Below, piece by piece: positions 36,461 to 45,312 of a DNA stretch of 64,000 bases. The DNA comes from CF-39 sp035651155. Lineage in GTDB: Bacteria; Chloroflexota; Limnocylindria; P2-11E. Positions within the stretch are counted from its first letter, which is position 1; each line of letters begins with the position of its first letter. A program made the position numbers and the translations under genes. Location: contig DASRGG010000035.1 in the NCBI GenBank assembly GCA_035651155.1, forward strand, positions 1 to 64,000, given 5' to 3'. Below the pieces are notes generated by a model. It saw nothing but the letters and a program-made list of their open reading frames with translations, ran no database searches and was not told the origin of the DNA.

Positions 36461-38731
36461 CTAGGCGCGGGCGGCGCGCCGCGGATCGTCGCCCGGCGCG
36501 ACCCTCCAGCCCGAGCGCGCGACCGTGCCGAAGACGATGTCGTCCGGGCGGACCGGCACCCGGTTGAGCACGCGACCGGTCGCCGCGCGTATCGCGGCGA
36601 CGATCGCGGGAGTGCTCGAGATCGCCGGAGGCTCCCCCACGCCCTTGGCGCCGTACGGCGCGTCGGGGTGCGGGTGCTCGACGAGATCGCAGAGGACCGG
36701 CGGCATGTCGAGCATCGTCGGCAGCAGGTAGTCGGTGAACGACGCGTTGCGCACGAGGCCGTCACGCACCTGGACCTCCTCCATCACCGCGAGCCCCAGC
36801 CCCTGAGCGATCCCGCCCTCGACCTGGCCGACGACCGCCTGCGGATTGATGGCCTTCCCGACGTCCTGCGCCGTCGCGACCTGCACGACCTTCACCAGAC
36901 CGGTCGCGACGTCGACGTCGACCGTGGCGCGGTGCGCGGCGAACAGGAACGCGACGTGTCCGTGGTTCTGCGTCACCAGGTCGCGCGGAGCGGTGTCGCG
37001 ATGGCGGTGCGTGACGATTCGCTCGATCGGCTCGTCCAGGAGCGCGGCGACGTCCACGTCGCGCGCGTTCGCGCGCCGCGCGAGCTCCGCGCGCACCTCG
37101 CGGCACGCCGCGAGGACCGCGCCGCCGGTCATCCAGGTCTGCCGGGACGCGGAGGAGGAGCCCGCGGACCCGATGCTCGTGTCGGGCGTCTCGACGACCA
37201 CCTTCTGCACGCCGAGCTCGGTGCGGGCGATCTGCTCGCAGACGGCGACGATCCCCTGGCCCACCTCGGCCGCCGCGGTGAGGACGTACGCCACCGGCTC
37301 GCCACGCTCGCGGACGAGACGCACGCGCGCGTGCGACACGTCGTCGAACCCGTGCGAGTAGCAGACGTTCTTGAAGCCCGCGGCGAGGGCCGTGCCGCGC
37401 CGCACGCCCTCGCCGCGCGTGACGTTCCCCACGCCGCCGGGCATCGCCGCCGGATCGTCGCGCGGCGCCGGGCCGGGCGGCGGCAGCGCCGCGCAGCGGC
37501 GGATGAGCTCCGCGACGGGCTCGCTCCCCTCCACCGGCTGGCTCGTCACGATCTCGTCGCCGTCGCGCAGCGCGTTCTTGGCGCGCAGCTCGACCGCGTC
37601 GATACCGAGCGCGGTCGCGAGCCTGTCCATCTGCGCCTCGTACGCGAAGCACGACTGCACCGCGCCGAAGCCGCGCATAGCGCCGGCCGGCGGGTTGTCC
37701 GTGTACGCGCCGACGGCGTGGATGAGCGCGTTCGGGACGCGGTACGGACCCGCGCCGAAGCACGCGGCGTTCGCGACGACCGCCGGGGTCGACGAGGCGT
37801 ACCCGCCGCCGTCGAGCACGATGGAGGCGCGCACGAAGACGAGCGTCCCGTCGCGGCGCGCTCCGTGCGCGTACCAGAGCCGCGCGGGATGCCGGTGCAC
37901 GTGACCGTAGAAGGACTCCTCGCGTCCGTAGACCATGCGGACCGGCCGCGTCGTCGCGAGCGCGAGGAGGCAGACGTGGATCTGCAGCGTCACGTCCTCG
38001 CGCGCGCCGAACGCGCCGCCGACCCCGGCGAGCACGAGGCGGACCTTCGACTCCGCGAGACCGAGGCACGTGGCGATCTGTCGCAGGTCCTCGTGCAGCC
38101 ACTGCGTCGCGACGTGCAGCGTCACGCCACCGTCCGGATCCGGGATGGCGAGGCCGGCCTCGGGCCCGAGCGGCGCCTGATCCTGCATGCCGATCTCGTA
38201 CTCGCCCTCCACGACGACATCGGCGGCCGCTCGCGGATCGCCGTGCACCACGCGCACGTCCTCGATGACGTTCCCGCCGTCGTGCAGCCGCGGCGCGTCG
38301 GCCTGGAGCGCGCGCAGCGGATCGGTGACCGGCTCGAGCACCTCGTATTCGACACGCACGGCTCCTGCCGCGACGCGCGCGCGCTCGGGGTCGTCCGCGG
38401 CCACGATCGCTATGGGCTCGCCCGCGTAGCGGACGACGCCGTCCGCGAGGACCGGCTGGTCGGGCTTCATGAGACCGAAGCGCTCGCGCGTCGGAAGATC
38501 GGCCGAGGTCAGGACGCAGGCGACGCCGGGCATCGCGCGCGCGTCGCCCGCGTCGATCCGCACGATGCGCGCGCGTGGGTGCGGGCTGCGCACGGTCGCG
38601 CCGTGGAGCATGCCGTAGCGGGAGAGATCGCTCGCGTAGACGAACGCGCCCTGCGTCTTGGGCGGTCCGTCGCTCCGCGGCGCGGACTCCCCGACGATGC
38701 CGCGGAGGCGCGCGCGTGTGGCGACGCTCAC
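36461..38731 (-). CDS. Xanthine dehydrogenase, molybdopterin-binding subunit
   Basis: A 756-residue molybdenum hydroxylase large subunit. Conserved pieces include KTQGAFVYASDLS, VLAGVGGAFGAREDV, PAGAMRGFGAVQSCFAYEAQ split across the substrate arginine, AAAEVGQGI, and YGAKGVGEPPAISSTPA with the catalytic glutamate. The AMRGFG motif and the absence of the CoxL loop VAYRCSFR place it with purine hydroxylases rather than CO dehydrogenase. The GTG at 38731 overlaps the stop of the iron-sulfur subunit gene. Purine context (adenosine deaminase, allantoinase, HIU hydrolase, PuuD) supports xanthine or hypoxanthine as substrate. Confidence 0.88.
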   Translation of the reverse strand: MSVATRARLRGIVGESAPRSDGPPKTQGAFVYASDLSRYGMLHGATVRSPHPRARIVRIDAGDARAMPGVACVLTSADLPTRERFGLMKPDQPVLADGVVRYAGEPIAIVAADDPERARVAAGAVRVEYEVLEPVTDPLRALQADAPRLHDGGNVIEDVRVVHGDPRAAADVVVEGEYEIGMQDQAPLGPEAGLAIPDPDGGVTLHVATQWLHEDLRQIATCLGLAESKVRLVLAGVGGAFGAREDVTLQIHVCLLALATTRPVRMVYGREESFYGHVHRHPARLWYAHGARRDGTLVFVRASIVLDGGGYASSTPAVVANAACFGAGPYRVPNALIHAVGAYTDNPPAGAMRGFGAVQSCFAYEAQMDRLATALGIDAVELRAKNALRDGDEIVTSQPVEGSEPVAELIRRCAALPPPGPAPRDDPAAMPGGVGNVTRGEGVRRGTALAAGFKNVCYSHGFDDVSHARVRLVRERGEPVAYVLTAAAEVGQGIVAVCEQIARTELGVQKVVVETPDTSIGSAGSSSASRQTWMTGGAVLAACREVRAELARRANARDVDVAALLDEPIERIVTHRHRDTAPRDLVTQNHGHVAFLFAAHRATVDVDVATGLVKVVQVATAQDVGKAINPQAVVGQVEGGIAQGLGLAVMEEVQVRDGLVRNASFTDYLLPTMLDMPPVLCDLVEHPHPDAPYGAKGVGEPPAISSTPAIVAAIRAATGRVLNRVPVRPDDIVFGTVARSGWRVAPGDDPRRAARA

Positions 38732-39189
38732 GGTGCCGCTCGCGCCGCGCGATGCACGGCCTCGAGGATCTTCCCGTAGCCGGTGCAGCGGCAGATGTTG
38801 CCGGCGAGCGCCTCGCGGATCTCCGGGTCGGTCGGCTCGGGGTTGTCGCGCAGCAGCGCGACGGTGGCGACGATGAAGCCCGGCGTGCAGAAGCCGCACT
38901 GGACGGCGCCCGCGTCGACGAACGCGCGCTGCACCGGGTGCGGCTCATCCGCGGTGCCGAGCGACTCGACCGAGCGGATATCGCGCCCGACCGCCGCACC
39001 CGCGAGGACGAGGCACGAGCACACCAGCTCGCCGTCGACGATGACCGAGCACGAGCCGCACTCGCCCTGCTCGCAGGCGTTCTTGCTGCCGGCGAGGCCG
39101 AGGCGCTCGCGCAGCACCGTGAGAAGGCTCTCGTGCTCGCGCGCCTCCACCTCACGCGCGATCCCGTTCACGACGAGGCGCAGCCTCAC
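38728..39189 (-). CDS. Xanthine dehydrogenase, 2Fe-2S subunit
   Basis: A 153-residue two-cluster iron-sulfur protein. The ferredoxin-like part has CEQGECGSCSV plus the following cysteine; the helical part has QCGFCTPGF and NICRCTGYG. All eight ligand cysteines of the family appear. It passes electrons from the molybdenum centre to the FAD subunit. The GTG at 39189 overlaps the FAD-subunit stop, and its own stop overlaps the large-subunit start, so FAD, Fe-S and Mo subunits are translated in order from one mRNA. Confidence 0.92.
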   Translation of the reverse strand: MRLRLVVNGIAREVEAREHESLLTVLRERLGLAGSKNACEQGECGSCSVIVDGELVCSCLVLAGAAVGRDIRSVESLGTADEPHPVQRAFVDAGAVQCGFCTPGFIVATVALLRDNPEPTDPEIREALAGNICRCTGYGKILEAVHRAARAAP

Positions 39190-40034
39190 GCGATCGCCCC
39201 CACGCGCGCGATCGCGCGCGCGCCGATGACCCCGAGCACGTGCCTCCGGTACGCCGCGGTCCCGCGCACGTCGTCGATGGGCCGCGCCGCCGCCGCGATG
39301 AGCCGCCCCGCCTCGGCGAGGGCGGCGTCGCTCGCGCGCAGCGGCCGGTCCCAGCCGGTCTCCTCGGCGAGGCCGGCGACGAAGCGCTCGGCCTCCCCGG
39401 CTCGCAGGATCGTCGGCCCGCAGGAGCCGAGCGCGATGCCCACGCGGCGCCGGGCGCGATCGACGACCACCGCGAGCGAGGCGACCGCGATGACCATGGC
39501 GTTCCGCGTGCCCACTTTCACGAAGGTCTGCGCGGGTCCGGCGTCGGCCCATTCCGCGGCGGTGACCAGCTCGGTCGGCCGCAGCACGTTGCGCTTCGGG
39601 CCGGTCATGAAGTCGGCGAACGGCACGCGCCGCTCGGCGACCGCCGAGCGGACGACGACCGTCGCGTCGAGCGCCGCGAGCACGGGCAGTGTGTCGCCGG
39701 CGGGGGAGGACGTCGCCAGGTTGCCCCCGATCGTTCCCGCGTTGCGGATCTGCGGGGAGCCGACCGTGCGCGCGGCTTCGCGGAGGGCCGGCGAGCCGTC
39801 GAGCTCGCGCAGGAGGCGCGTGTACGTCACGCCCGCACCGACCCGCACCGCGTTCGCCGCCGTCTCGATGCCGCCTATCTCCGCGACCCGGTCGACCGTC
39901 AACACTCGTTCGGGACGAGCGCGTCCGAAGTTCATCGCGACCATGAGATCGGTGCCGCCCGCGACGACCACGCTCTCCGTATCGCGCAAGTGCGCGAGCG
40001 CTTCATCGAGGCGGCGCGCGACCACCACCGGCAC
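39186..40034 (-). CDS. Xanthine dehydrogenase, FAD-binding subunit
   Basis: A 282-residue flavoprotein subunit. SVVVAGGTDLMVAMNFG and RNAGTIGGNLATSSPAGDTL are the two FAD-binding signatures; a CO-dehydrogenase-type C-terminal domain follows. The natural N-terminus is VPVVVARRLDEAL from GTG at 40034. That codon lies only three bases after the 3' end of a group II intron, so the promoter and ribosome-binding site have been separated from the gene by about 1 kb. The frame is open into the intron (to an ATG at about 40119), so an intron-derived longer N-terminus is conceivable if splicing fails. Confidence 0.88.
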   Translation of the reverse strand: MPVVVARRLDEALAHLRDTESVVVAGGTDLMVAMNFGRARPERVLTVDRVAEIGGIETAANAVRVGAGVTYTRLLRELDGSPALREAARTVGSPQIRNAGTIGGNLATSSPAGDTLPVLAALDATVVVRSAVAERRVPFADFMTGPKRNVLRPTELVTAAEWADAGPAQTFVKVGTRNAMVIAVASLAVVVDRARRRVGIALGSCGPTILRAGEAERFVAGLAEETGWDRPLRASDAALAEAGRLIAAAARPIDDVRGTAAYRRHVLGVIGARAIARVGAIA

Positions 40035-40041
40035 TGGTAGG

Positions 40042-40548
40042 TCAGAGGCCCGGTGCGACCCGAAGGACACCCGGTACCACTGACCCCCTTTCAAACCGGA
40101 CGTGCGGTTTTCCCGCATCCGGCTTAGCGATGGCCTTCTCGTGCAGCATCGACGGCTGCGGGTAGCGGACCGTCCCGTGCAGGCGGTGCAGGCCTTGTCC
40201 CCAGAACCACTCGTCGGTCCACTGAGCAGCGCGACCAGCACGCAAGTTCCGTCCCGCGCGCTTCACGAGGAAGCGGCGGAGGCGGTCGGTGGCGTAGTGG
40301 TCGATGCTCCGGAACTTCGAAGCGGCGTTGCCGGTGCGGAAGTAGCTGCCCCAGCCTCGGAGCACGGGGTTGAGCCTCTCGATCAGGACGCGCACGTCCT
40401 TGGCCCCGTCCCAGCGCCGGTCGGTGAGCTCGTGCACGCCCTGGCGCACTCGCCGCATGCTGCGGACCGAGGGCCAGCGCTGCAGGCGGCGGACGTTGTC
40501 GATGGGCGGGAGCCCACCGGGGTGATTGGGTCCGGCGGTCCGGACCAT
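40042..40548 (-). pseudogene. Group II intron maturase remnant lacking the reverse-transcriptase domain
   Basis: From about 40548 the frame encodes MVRTAGPNHPGG and PIDNVRRLQR, the region before and at the beginning of intron-encoded proteins. It then jumps directly to WPSVRSMRRVRQGV, and ERLNPVLRGWGSYFRTGNA, LRRFLVKRAGRNL and GLHRLHGTVRYP, the C-terminal maturase (GIIM) domain. The reverse-transcriptase core, normally about 300 residues with a YADD motif, is missing; the junction is near 40473-40485. The frame stays open across the junction, and its C-terminus reads through domain V (KPHVRFERG), as in many bacterial introns. It cannot be mobile by itself. Confidence 0.85.
40094..40124 (-). 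ncRNA. Group II intron catalytic domain V
   Basis: The minus strand reads AGCCGGA-TGCGG-GAAAA-CCGCA-CG-TCCGGTT: a seven-pair lower stem with the AGC catalytic triad and G-U pair, the two-base bulge CG, a five-pair upper stem and a GNRA-like loop. This is the most conserved piece of group II ribozymes and looks fully intact. Confidence 0.88.
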
Positions 40549-41161
40549 GCCCTTGCCCGCACCGGCCGCGCGAGCGCGACCAAAGTAGGGGCCCTTCCCT
40601 CCGGGCGCGTTGTGTTGCACGCCCATCAGCGGTACTGCGACCCCCTCGGACCCCCGCTGCGCGCGGCTCGCTTTCGCCATCGGCTCATACGAGCGCGCTT
40701 GCCTTGACTCAGGCGGCGCAGACGGGTCTCTCCTGTTCCCCACCGAACCCTGAGCACGTGCCGTTCCCTCTACCCCGGAGAGATCCGCAGCGGCATCGCC
40801 GGAGACCCGCATCGCGGACATGGCCTTCACCGTGACGTGCGCGGCTCGGCTCTCCCATTGTTCGTCTGACGAGGCGGCAGGATTCACGTGATGTTGCGGC
40901 CCGCGCTCGTGCTCCCTCCCAAGAGGCTCTTGACGCCCCGCTTTCATCAGCAGTCTCTCGATCGCCGACTGGGGCCTGCGAGCAGGGGCTCCGATACTTC
41001 CCTGCACGGGACTCTCACCCGTTGGCTCGGTGGAACTTTCAGGACGCACCACGCGCGGACTCTAGCGCAGGGGCATGCGGAGCCCGCGGCGCGCGGCGCG
41101 TGCGCGCGCACCGGTACCATGTCCTTTGCGTCGAGGGCGCTTCGCCGAGGGAGGGGAGCTC

Positions 41162-41383
41162 GTGCCCGAGGAGCGCGCGCTCATCCGATTCCGCTGCGTT
41201 GCGGAGGATCACCAGGAGCCGGGGTCGAGGTCGGACACGCTCACGATCCATCAGGGAAAGTGGGCGTTCTGCCCGCACGACATCCGCGCGAAGGCGCATC
41301 GCTGGGAGGACACCGGCGGCATCACGCTGACCGAGGTCCGGCGTCTCGCCGACCGCGCGCGGCCGAAGCAGCGCAAGCGCTAG
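41162..41383 (+). CDS. Small conserved-looking protein of unknown function
   Basis: A 73-residue protein from GTG at 41162 behind a good ribosome-binding site (GGGAGGGGAGCTC). It has one cysteine early (IRFRCVAEDH), one in the middle (KWAFCPHDIRAKAHRW) and a final basic tail. The pattern TLTIHQGKWAFCP followed by WEDTGGITL suggests a compact beta-rich fold. I do not recognise the family. Its TAG overlaps the stop of the convergent aminohydrolase gene. Base composition and codon use match its neighbours, which supports a real gene. Confidence 0.6.
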   Translation: MPEERALIRFRCVAEDHQEPGSRSDTLTIHQGKWAFCPHDIRAKAHRWEDTGGITLTEVRRLADRARPKQRKR

Positions 41384-42702
41384 GCGAGCCGCGCGCGCTC
41401 GAGCAGCGCGCGCTGCGACTCGACGGCCTTGGCGCGGATCTCGGCGGCATCGAGCGTCAGCGATCCACCGTCCCGCACGAGGACGGTCCCATCCACGATC
41501 ACGTCTCGTACGCCGCGCGCCCCGCCGCCGAACAGGATGCGCGTCGCGGGATCGCCGCCCGGTCCGCCGAGGCGCGAGGGGTCGATGACGATGACGTCGG
41601 CCCGCTTCCCCGGCTCCAGGGTGCCGATCTCGGCGTCCAGACGCAGCGCCCTCGCTCCTTCGCGCGTCGCCATCACGAGCGCGTCTCCCGCCGAGAGCGT
41701 CAGCTGGCCGTGCAGCGTGCGCGCGAGAAGGGATGCGAGGCGCGCCTCCTCGAAGCCGTCGAGCCGGTTGTTGCACGCGGCGCCGTCGGCGCCGAGCCCC
41801 ACCGCGATGCGCGCCCCGCGGAGGCGCGCCACGTCCGCGACGCCCGCGCCCAGCTTCAGGTTCGACGTCGGGCAATGCGTCACCGCGGTGCGCGTGTCGC
41901 GCAGGATCGCGAGCTCGGCGTCATCGACGTGGACGGCGTGCGCGGCGACGGTCCGATCCGACGCGATGCCGGTCTCCGCGAGGTACGCGATCGGCGCCCG
42001 GCCGGTCGCGCGCTCGATCGCGGCGCGCTCGCCGGGGTCCTCGTTCGTGTGCGTGTGCACGAGGAGATCGTTCATCTTCGCCAGCGCCGCGACCGCCTCG
42101 AGCAGCTCGCGCGTGCACGAGAGCGCGAAGCGCGGCGCGTACGCGTAGCGGATGCGTCCGTTCGCGGAGCGGTGCCAGCGCTTGTGCAGAGCCGCTCCGG
42201 CATCCAGTGACGCGCGCGTCGTCTCCAGCAGCTCCGGCGGCGCGCCCTCGCCCATGTCCATCATCGCCTGACCGAACGAGGCGCGGATGCCCGACCGCAC
42301 GAGCTCTTCCGCGACCGCGTCGCCGTGCTTCGTCGTCCCCATGTCGAGGATCGTCGTCGTGCCGGAGGTCAGGAGCTCGAGCAGCCCGAGCCGCGTGCTG
42401 GCCCGCACCGAGCTCTCGTCGTGCGCGGCCTCGAGCGGCCAGACGCGCCGGCGGAGCCACTCGAGGAGCGTGAGGTCCTCGGCGAGGCCGCGGAAGAGCG
42501 TCTGCACCAGATGGACGTGCGTCTGCACGAGCCCCGGCATGACGTAATGGCCGGGGCGGTCGAGCACCTCGGCATCGGCGGGCGCGACGGCATCCCGCCC
42601 GAGCACGGAGATCCGCGAGCCGGACACGACGAGATCGCCCGGGACGGCGCGCGCGCCGTCGACCATCGGGAGCAGGATGGTGCCGCGGAGGACGAGGCTC
42701 AT
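41380..42702 (-). CDS. Amidohydrolase-family aminohydrolase (guanine/S-adenosylhomocysteine deaminase-like)
   Basis: A 440-residue metal-dependent deaminase of the TrzN/SsnA/MtaD group. PGLVQTHVHLVQTLFRGLAED holds the HxH metal site, LLVHTHTNED the third histidine, VAAHAVHVDD the fourth, and VGLGADGAACNNR the metal aspartate. A beta-sandwich formed by both termini is present. Relatives act on adenine- or guanine-type rings (5'-methylthioadenosine, S-adenosylhomocysteine, 8-oxoguanine, guanine). In this purine island a guanine or 8-oxoguanine deaminase is attractive, but the sequence does not decide. The stop overlaps that of the gene at 41162. Confidence 0.82.
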   Translation of the reverse strand: MSLVLRGTILLPMVDGARAVPGDLVVSGSRISVLGRDAVAPADAEVLDRPGHYVMPGLVQTHVHLVQTLFRGLAEDLTLLEWLRRRVWPLEAAHDESSVRASTRLGLLELLTSGTTTILDMGTTKHGDAVAEELVRSGIRASFGQAMMDMGEGAPPELLETTRASLDAGAALHKRWHRSANGRIRYAYAPRFALSCTRELLEAVAALAKMNDLLVHTHTNEDPGERAAIERATGRAPIAYLAETGIASDRTVAAHAVHVDDAELAILRDTRTAVTHCPTSNLKLGAGVADVARLRGARIAVGLGADGAACNNRLDGFEEARLASLLARTLHGQLTLSAGDALVMATREGARALRLDAEIGTLEPGKRADVIVIDPSRLGGPGGDPATRILFGGGARGVRDVIVDGTVLVRDGGSLTLDAAEIRAKAVESQRALLERARLA

Positions 42703-42724
42703 GGACCGCTCCCCGCTCGACCGG

Positions 42725-43963
42725 TCAATACGCGAGCTCGTGCAGCGCCGTCGCCAGGACGCGCGTCCCGAGGACGACGTCCAGGGCGGCGGTCGCCTCG
42801 TCGCCGCGGTGGGATCGCCCGTCCATGCTCGGGACGAACAGCATCCCGGTGTGCGCGGCCGCGCTGAGGATCTGCGCGTCGTGCCCCGCGCCGCTCGTGA
42901 TCTCGCGCGGCTCGACGCCCGCGGCGCGGCACGCGCGCCGGAGCACCTCGGCGGTGTGCTCGGCCAGCGTGACCGGCGCCCGATCGCGGAGCGTGCGGAC
43001 CGCCACGGTGAGGTCGCGCTCGTGACCGATGACCTTGCAGACCTTCTCGATCTCGGCGACGAGCTCGAGGCGCGTCGCGTTGTCGCTGTGCCGAGCGTCC
43101 ACCGTGAAGCGCGCGAGGCCGGGCACGACGTTCACCTGCGCGGGCTCGACGGTCATCGTGCCGACGGTCGCCACGGCCGGTGGTCCGAGCCGGCACGCGG
43201 CCTCGGCGATGGCGAGCGTCATCGCCGACGCCCCGAGCAGCGCGTCGCGCCGGCGTCCCATCGCGGCGGCCCCGGCGTGATCGGCCTCGCCGCGCACGGT
43301 CACCTCGAGATGGGTCGTGCCGGCGATCGTGCGCACGACCGCGACGTGCTCGCCGGCGTCGTCGAGGATCGGGCCCTGCTCGATGTGCAGCTCGACGAAC
43401 GTGTCGAGATCCCGCCGGACGGCCTGCGCGACCTTTGCCGGATCGAGGCCGACGCCGCGCATCGCGTCCGCGAGCGTCACGCCGTCCGCGTCGCGCACGC
43501 GCGTGGCCTCGTCGGGCTCGATGCGGTCGGCGATCGCCCGGGCGCCCCAGAAGTTCGTGTTGAAGCGGCTGCCTTCCTCCTCGCAGATGGCCACGCATTC
43601 GAGGATCCGCGTGGGCCTGCCGTACCGTGCGACGACGCTGGCGACGGCTTCGATGCCCGCGACGACGCCGAGCGCGCCGTCCAGCGCGCCGCCGCCGCGG
43701 ACCGTGTCGATGTGCGACCCGGTCACGATGGCCCGGCCGCCGCGCGCGCCCTCGATGCGTCCCCACACGTTCCCGACCGCGTCGCGGCGCACGAGGAGGC
43801 CGGCGTCCTTGAGCCAGTCGGACACGAGCGCCGTCGCGGCGACCCACGCCGGCGTGTACAGCGCGCGGTAGATGCCGCCGCCGGCGAGCGCGCCGCGCTG
43901 GGCGAGCTCGTCGAGCCGCCGGAGCAGGCGGCGCTCGTCGATGGCGACGAGCTCGGTCGTCAT
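42725..43963 (-). CDS. M20-family amidohydrolase, probable allantoate amidohydrolase
   Basis: A 412-residue protein of the hydantoinase/carbamoylase family in peptidase M20. Metal-site motifs are TGSHIDTVRGGGALDG, AICEEEGSRF and ELHIEQGP; the dimerisation domain contains GEADHAGAAAMGRRRD, and GAGHDAQIL and the late histidine in SHRGDEA follow. Family members are allantoate amidohydrolase, N-carbamoyl-L-amino acid hydrolase and ureidoglycine hydrolase. Its ATG overlaps the allantoinase stop by one base (TGATG), so allantoate, the product of allantoinase, is the likely substrate. Confidence 0.85.
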   Translation of the reverse strand: MTTELVAIDERRLLRRLDELAQRGALAGGGIYRALYTPAWVAATALVSDWLKDAGLLVRRDAVGNVWGRIEGARGGRAIVTGSHIDTVRGGGALDGALGVVAGIEAVASVVARYGRPTRILECVAICEEEGSRFNTNFWGARAIADRIEPDEATRVRDADGVTLADAMRGVGLDPAKVAQAVRRDLDTFVELHIEQGPILDDAGEHVAVVRTIAGTTHLEVTVRGEADHAGAAAMGRRRDALLGASAMTLAIAEAACRLGPPAVATVGTMTVEPAQVNVVPGLARFTVDARHSDNATRLELVAEIEKVCKVIGHERDLTVAVRTLRDRAPVTLAEHTAEVLRRACRAAGVEPREITSGAGHDAQILSAAAHTGMLFVPSMDGRSHRGDEATAALDVVLGTRVLATALHELAY

Positions 43964-45309
43964 CACACGAGGCTCCGGACGAACCAGCCATCGCCGGGCG
44001 CGCCGAGGACGGCGCCGTCCGCGTACACGGTGCGGCCGCGCACCAGCGTGCGCACGACGGCCCCGCGGAACGCGCGTCCGAGGTACGGAGACAGGCCGCT
44101 CCGCGTCTCGAGCTCGTCGGGTCCGAGCGTCCATTCGCGCTCGAGGTCGACGAGCACGAGGTCCGCATCGGCGCCGACCCGTATCTCGCCCTTGCGCGGC
44201 CAGAGGCCGAGACGCTTGGCCGGGCGCGTCGCGAGGAGCTGCGCGAGCGACGGCAGCGAGAGGCCGCGCTCGCGCACGCCACTGAGCATCACCGCAAGTG
44301 TGGACTGGATGCCCGACACGCCGCCCCAGGCCGAGGCGAAGCGGCCATCGCGCGGCTCCTTGAGCGACCGGGCGCAGGGCGAGTGGTCCGAGGCGACGTA
44401 GTCGACGCGATCCGCGACGACCTCTTCCCAGAGACCGCCGCGCGCCCCGTGGCGGATCGGTGGAGCGCACTTCAGCACCGGACCCAGCCGGGCCACGTCG
44501 CCGGCGCCGAACGCGAGGTAGTGCGGGCAGGTCTCGGCGCTGATGTCGACGCCGTCGCGTCGCGCGCGCCGCACCGCCGCCAGGCCGTCGGCGCTGGACA
44601 CGTGGACGACGTGCACGCGCGCTCCGGCCTCGCGCGCGGAGCGCGCGAGCCGCTCGATGGCGACGACCTCCGCCTCCACCGGGCGGGATGCGAGCCAGCC
44701 GTGCGCGTCGCCGCGGCCGCCGGCCGAACGCTCGGCGAGCGCGAGGGTGCGCTCGTCCTCGCAGTGCGCGGCCACGAGCTGGCCCGCCGCGGCTGCGGCG
44801 CGGAGCGCGGGCACGAGCTCGCCGTCGTCCAGATGCGGGAACTCGTCGACCCCGCTCGGGCAGAGGAACGCCTTCACGCCCACGACGCCGCGGCCGGCGA
44901 GCGCGCGCAGCGCGCTCTCGTCCGCGCGCACGAGCCCGCCCCAGAGCGCGTAATCCACGACCGCGGACGCGGCGGCGGCGGCGGCCTTCGCCTCGAACGC
45001 CGCCTCGTCGGTCGTCGGCGGAATCGAGTTGAGCGGCATGTCGGCGATCGTCGTGACGCCGCCGCGCGCCGCGCCGCGCGTGGCCGCGAGCCAGCCCTCC
45101 CAGTCGGCGCGGCCCGGCTCGTTCACGTGCACGTGCGCGTCGACGACGCCCGGGAGCACGACCTGCCCGCGCGCGTCGATCTCCTCGTCCGCGCCGCCCT
45201 CGCCCGGGTCCGCGATCCGGACGATCGACCCGGCGAGGACGAGCACGTCGGCCGCGCGCACCTCGTCCGCGAGCACGACGCGCCCGCCGCGGATGCCGAG
45301 GTCCGCCAC
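43963..45309 (-). CDS. allB: Allantoinase
   Basis: A 448-residue cyclic amidohydrolase. DAHVHVNEPGRADWEGW carries the HxH metal site, VGVKAFLCPSG the lysine normally carbamylated between the two metals, VAAHCEDE and VHVVHVSS the other histidines, and VASDHSPC the metal aspartate. The NEPGR sequence after HVH is the allantoinase version of the motif, compared with REPG in dihydroorotase. It opens allantoin to allantoate. GTG start at 45309, three bases after the DUF3830 gene stop, and overlapping the amidohydrolase gene at its end. This order supports the assignment. Confidence 0.9.
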   Translation of the reverse strand: MADLGIRGGRVVLADEVRAADVLVLAGSIVRIADPGEGGADEEIDARGQVVLPGVVDAHVHVNEPGRADWEGWLAATRGAARGGVTTIADMPLNSIPPTTDEAAFEAKAAAAAASAVVDYALWGGLVRADESALRALAGRGVVGVKAFLCPSGVDEFPHLDDGELVPALRAAAAAGQLVAAHCEDERTLALAERSAGGRGDAHGWLASRPVEAEVVAIERLARSAREAGARVHVVHVSSADGLAAVRRARRDGVDISAETCPHYLAFGAGDVARLGPVLKCAPPIRHGARGGLWEEVVADRVDYVASDHSPCARSLKEPRDGRFASAWGGVSGIQSTLAVMLSGVRERGLSLPSLAQLLATRPAKRLGLWPRKGEIRVGADADLVLVDLEREWTLGPDELETRSGLSPYLGRAFRGAVVRTLVRGRTVYADGAVLGAPGDGWFVRSLV

Positions 45310-45312
45310 GTG

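Larger units (their letters stand above)
40037..41049 (-). mobile_element. Group II intron, internally deleted, both ends preserved
   Basis: The minus strand begins GTGCGTCC at 41049, the GUGYG 5' end of bacterial group II introns, followed by CGAGCCAACGGGTGAGAGTC-type domain I sequence. The 3' part contains a clear domain V (40094-40124) and a domain VI helix with arms GGTCAG and CTGACC, ending CTAC at 40037, the usual AY end. The whole element is about 1.01 kb, while intact ones with a reverse-transcriptase gene are about 2 kb or more. The ribozyme ends are retained and the reverse-transcriptase core is absent. It sits between the xanthine dehydrogenase operon and the small plus-strand gene at 41162. 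Confidence 0.88.

Noticed and set aside
35471..38779. Open frame of 1102 codons on the plus strand opposite adenosine deaminase and xanthine dehydrogenase
   Set aside because: Same reason: antisense shadow with His/Arg/Asp repeats and no recognisable motif, while the minus strand holds two well-supported enzymes.
36461..40034. Aerobic CO dehydrogenase instead of xanthine dehydrogenase
   Set aside because: The large subunit has the AMRGFG loop of purine hydroxylases and no CoxL-type Cys loop, and the surroundings are purine catabolism genes.
40042..41052. A 336-codon open frame covering the whole group II intron as one protein
   Set aside because: Most of it is translated ribozyme sequence; only the C-terminal part is protein-like. 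The 5' and 3' ends match intron boundaries, not a gene.
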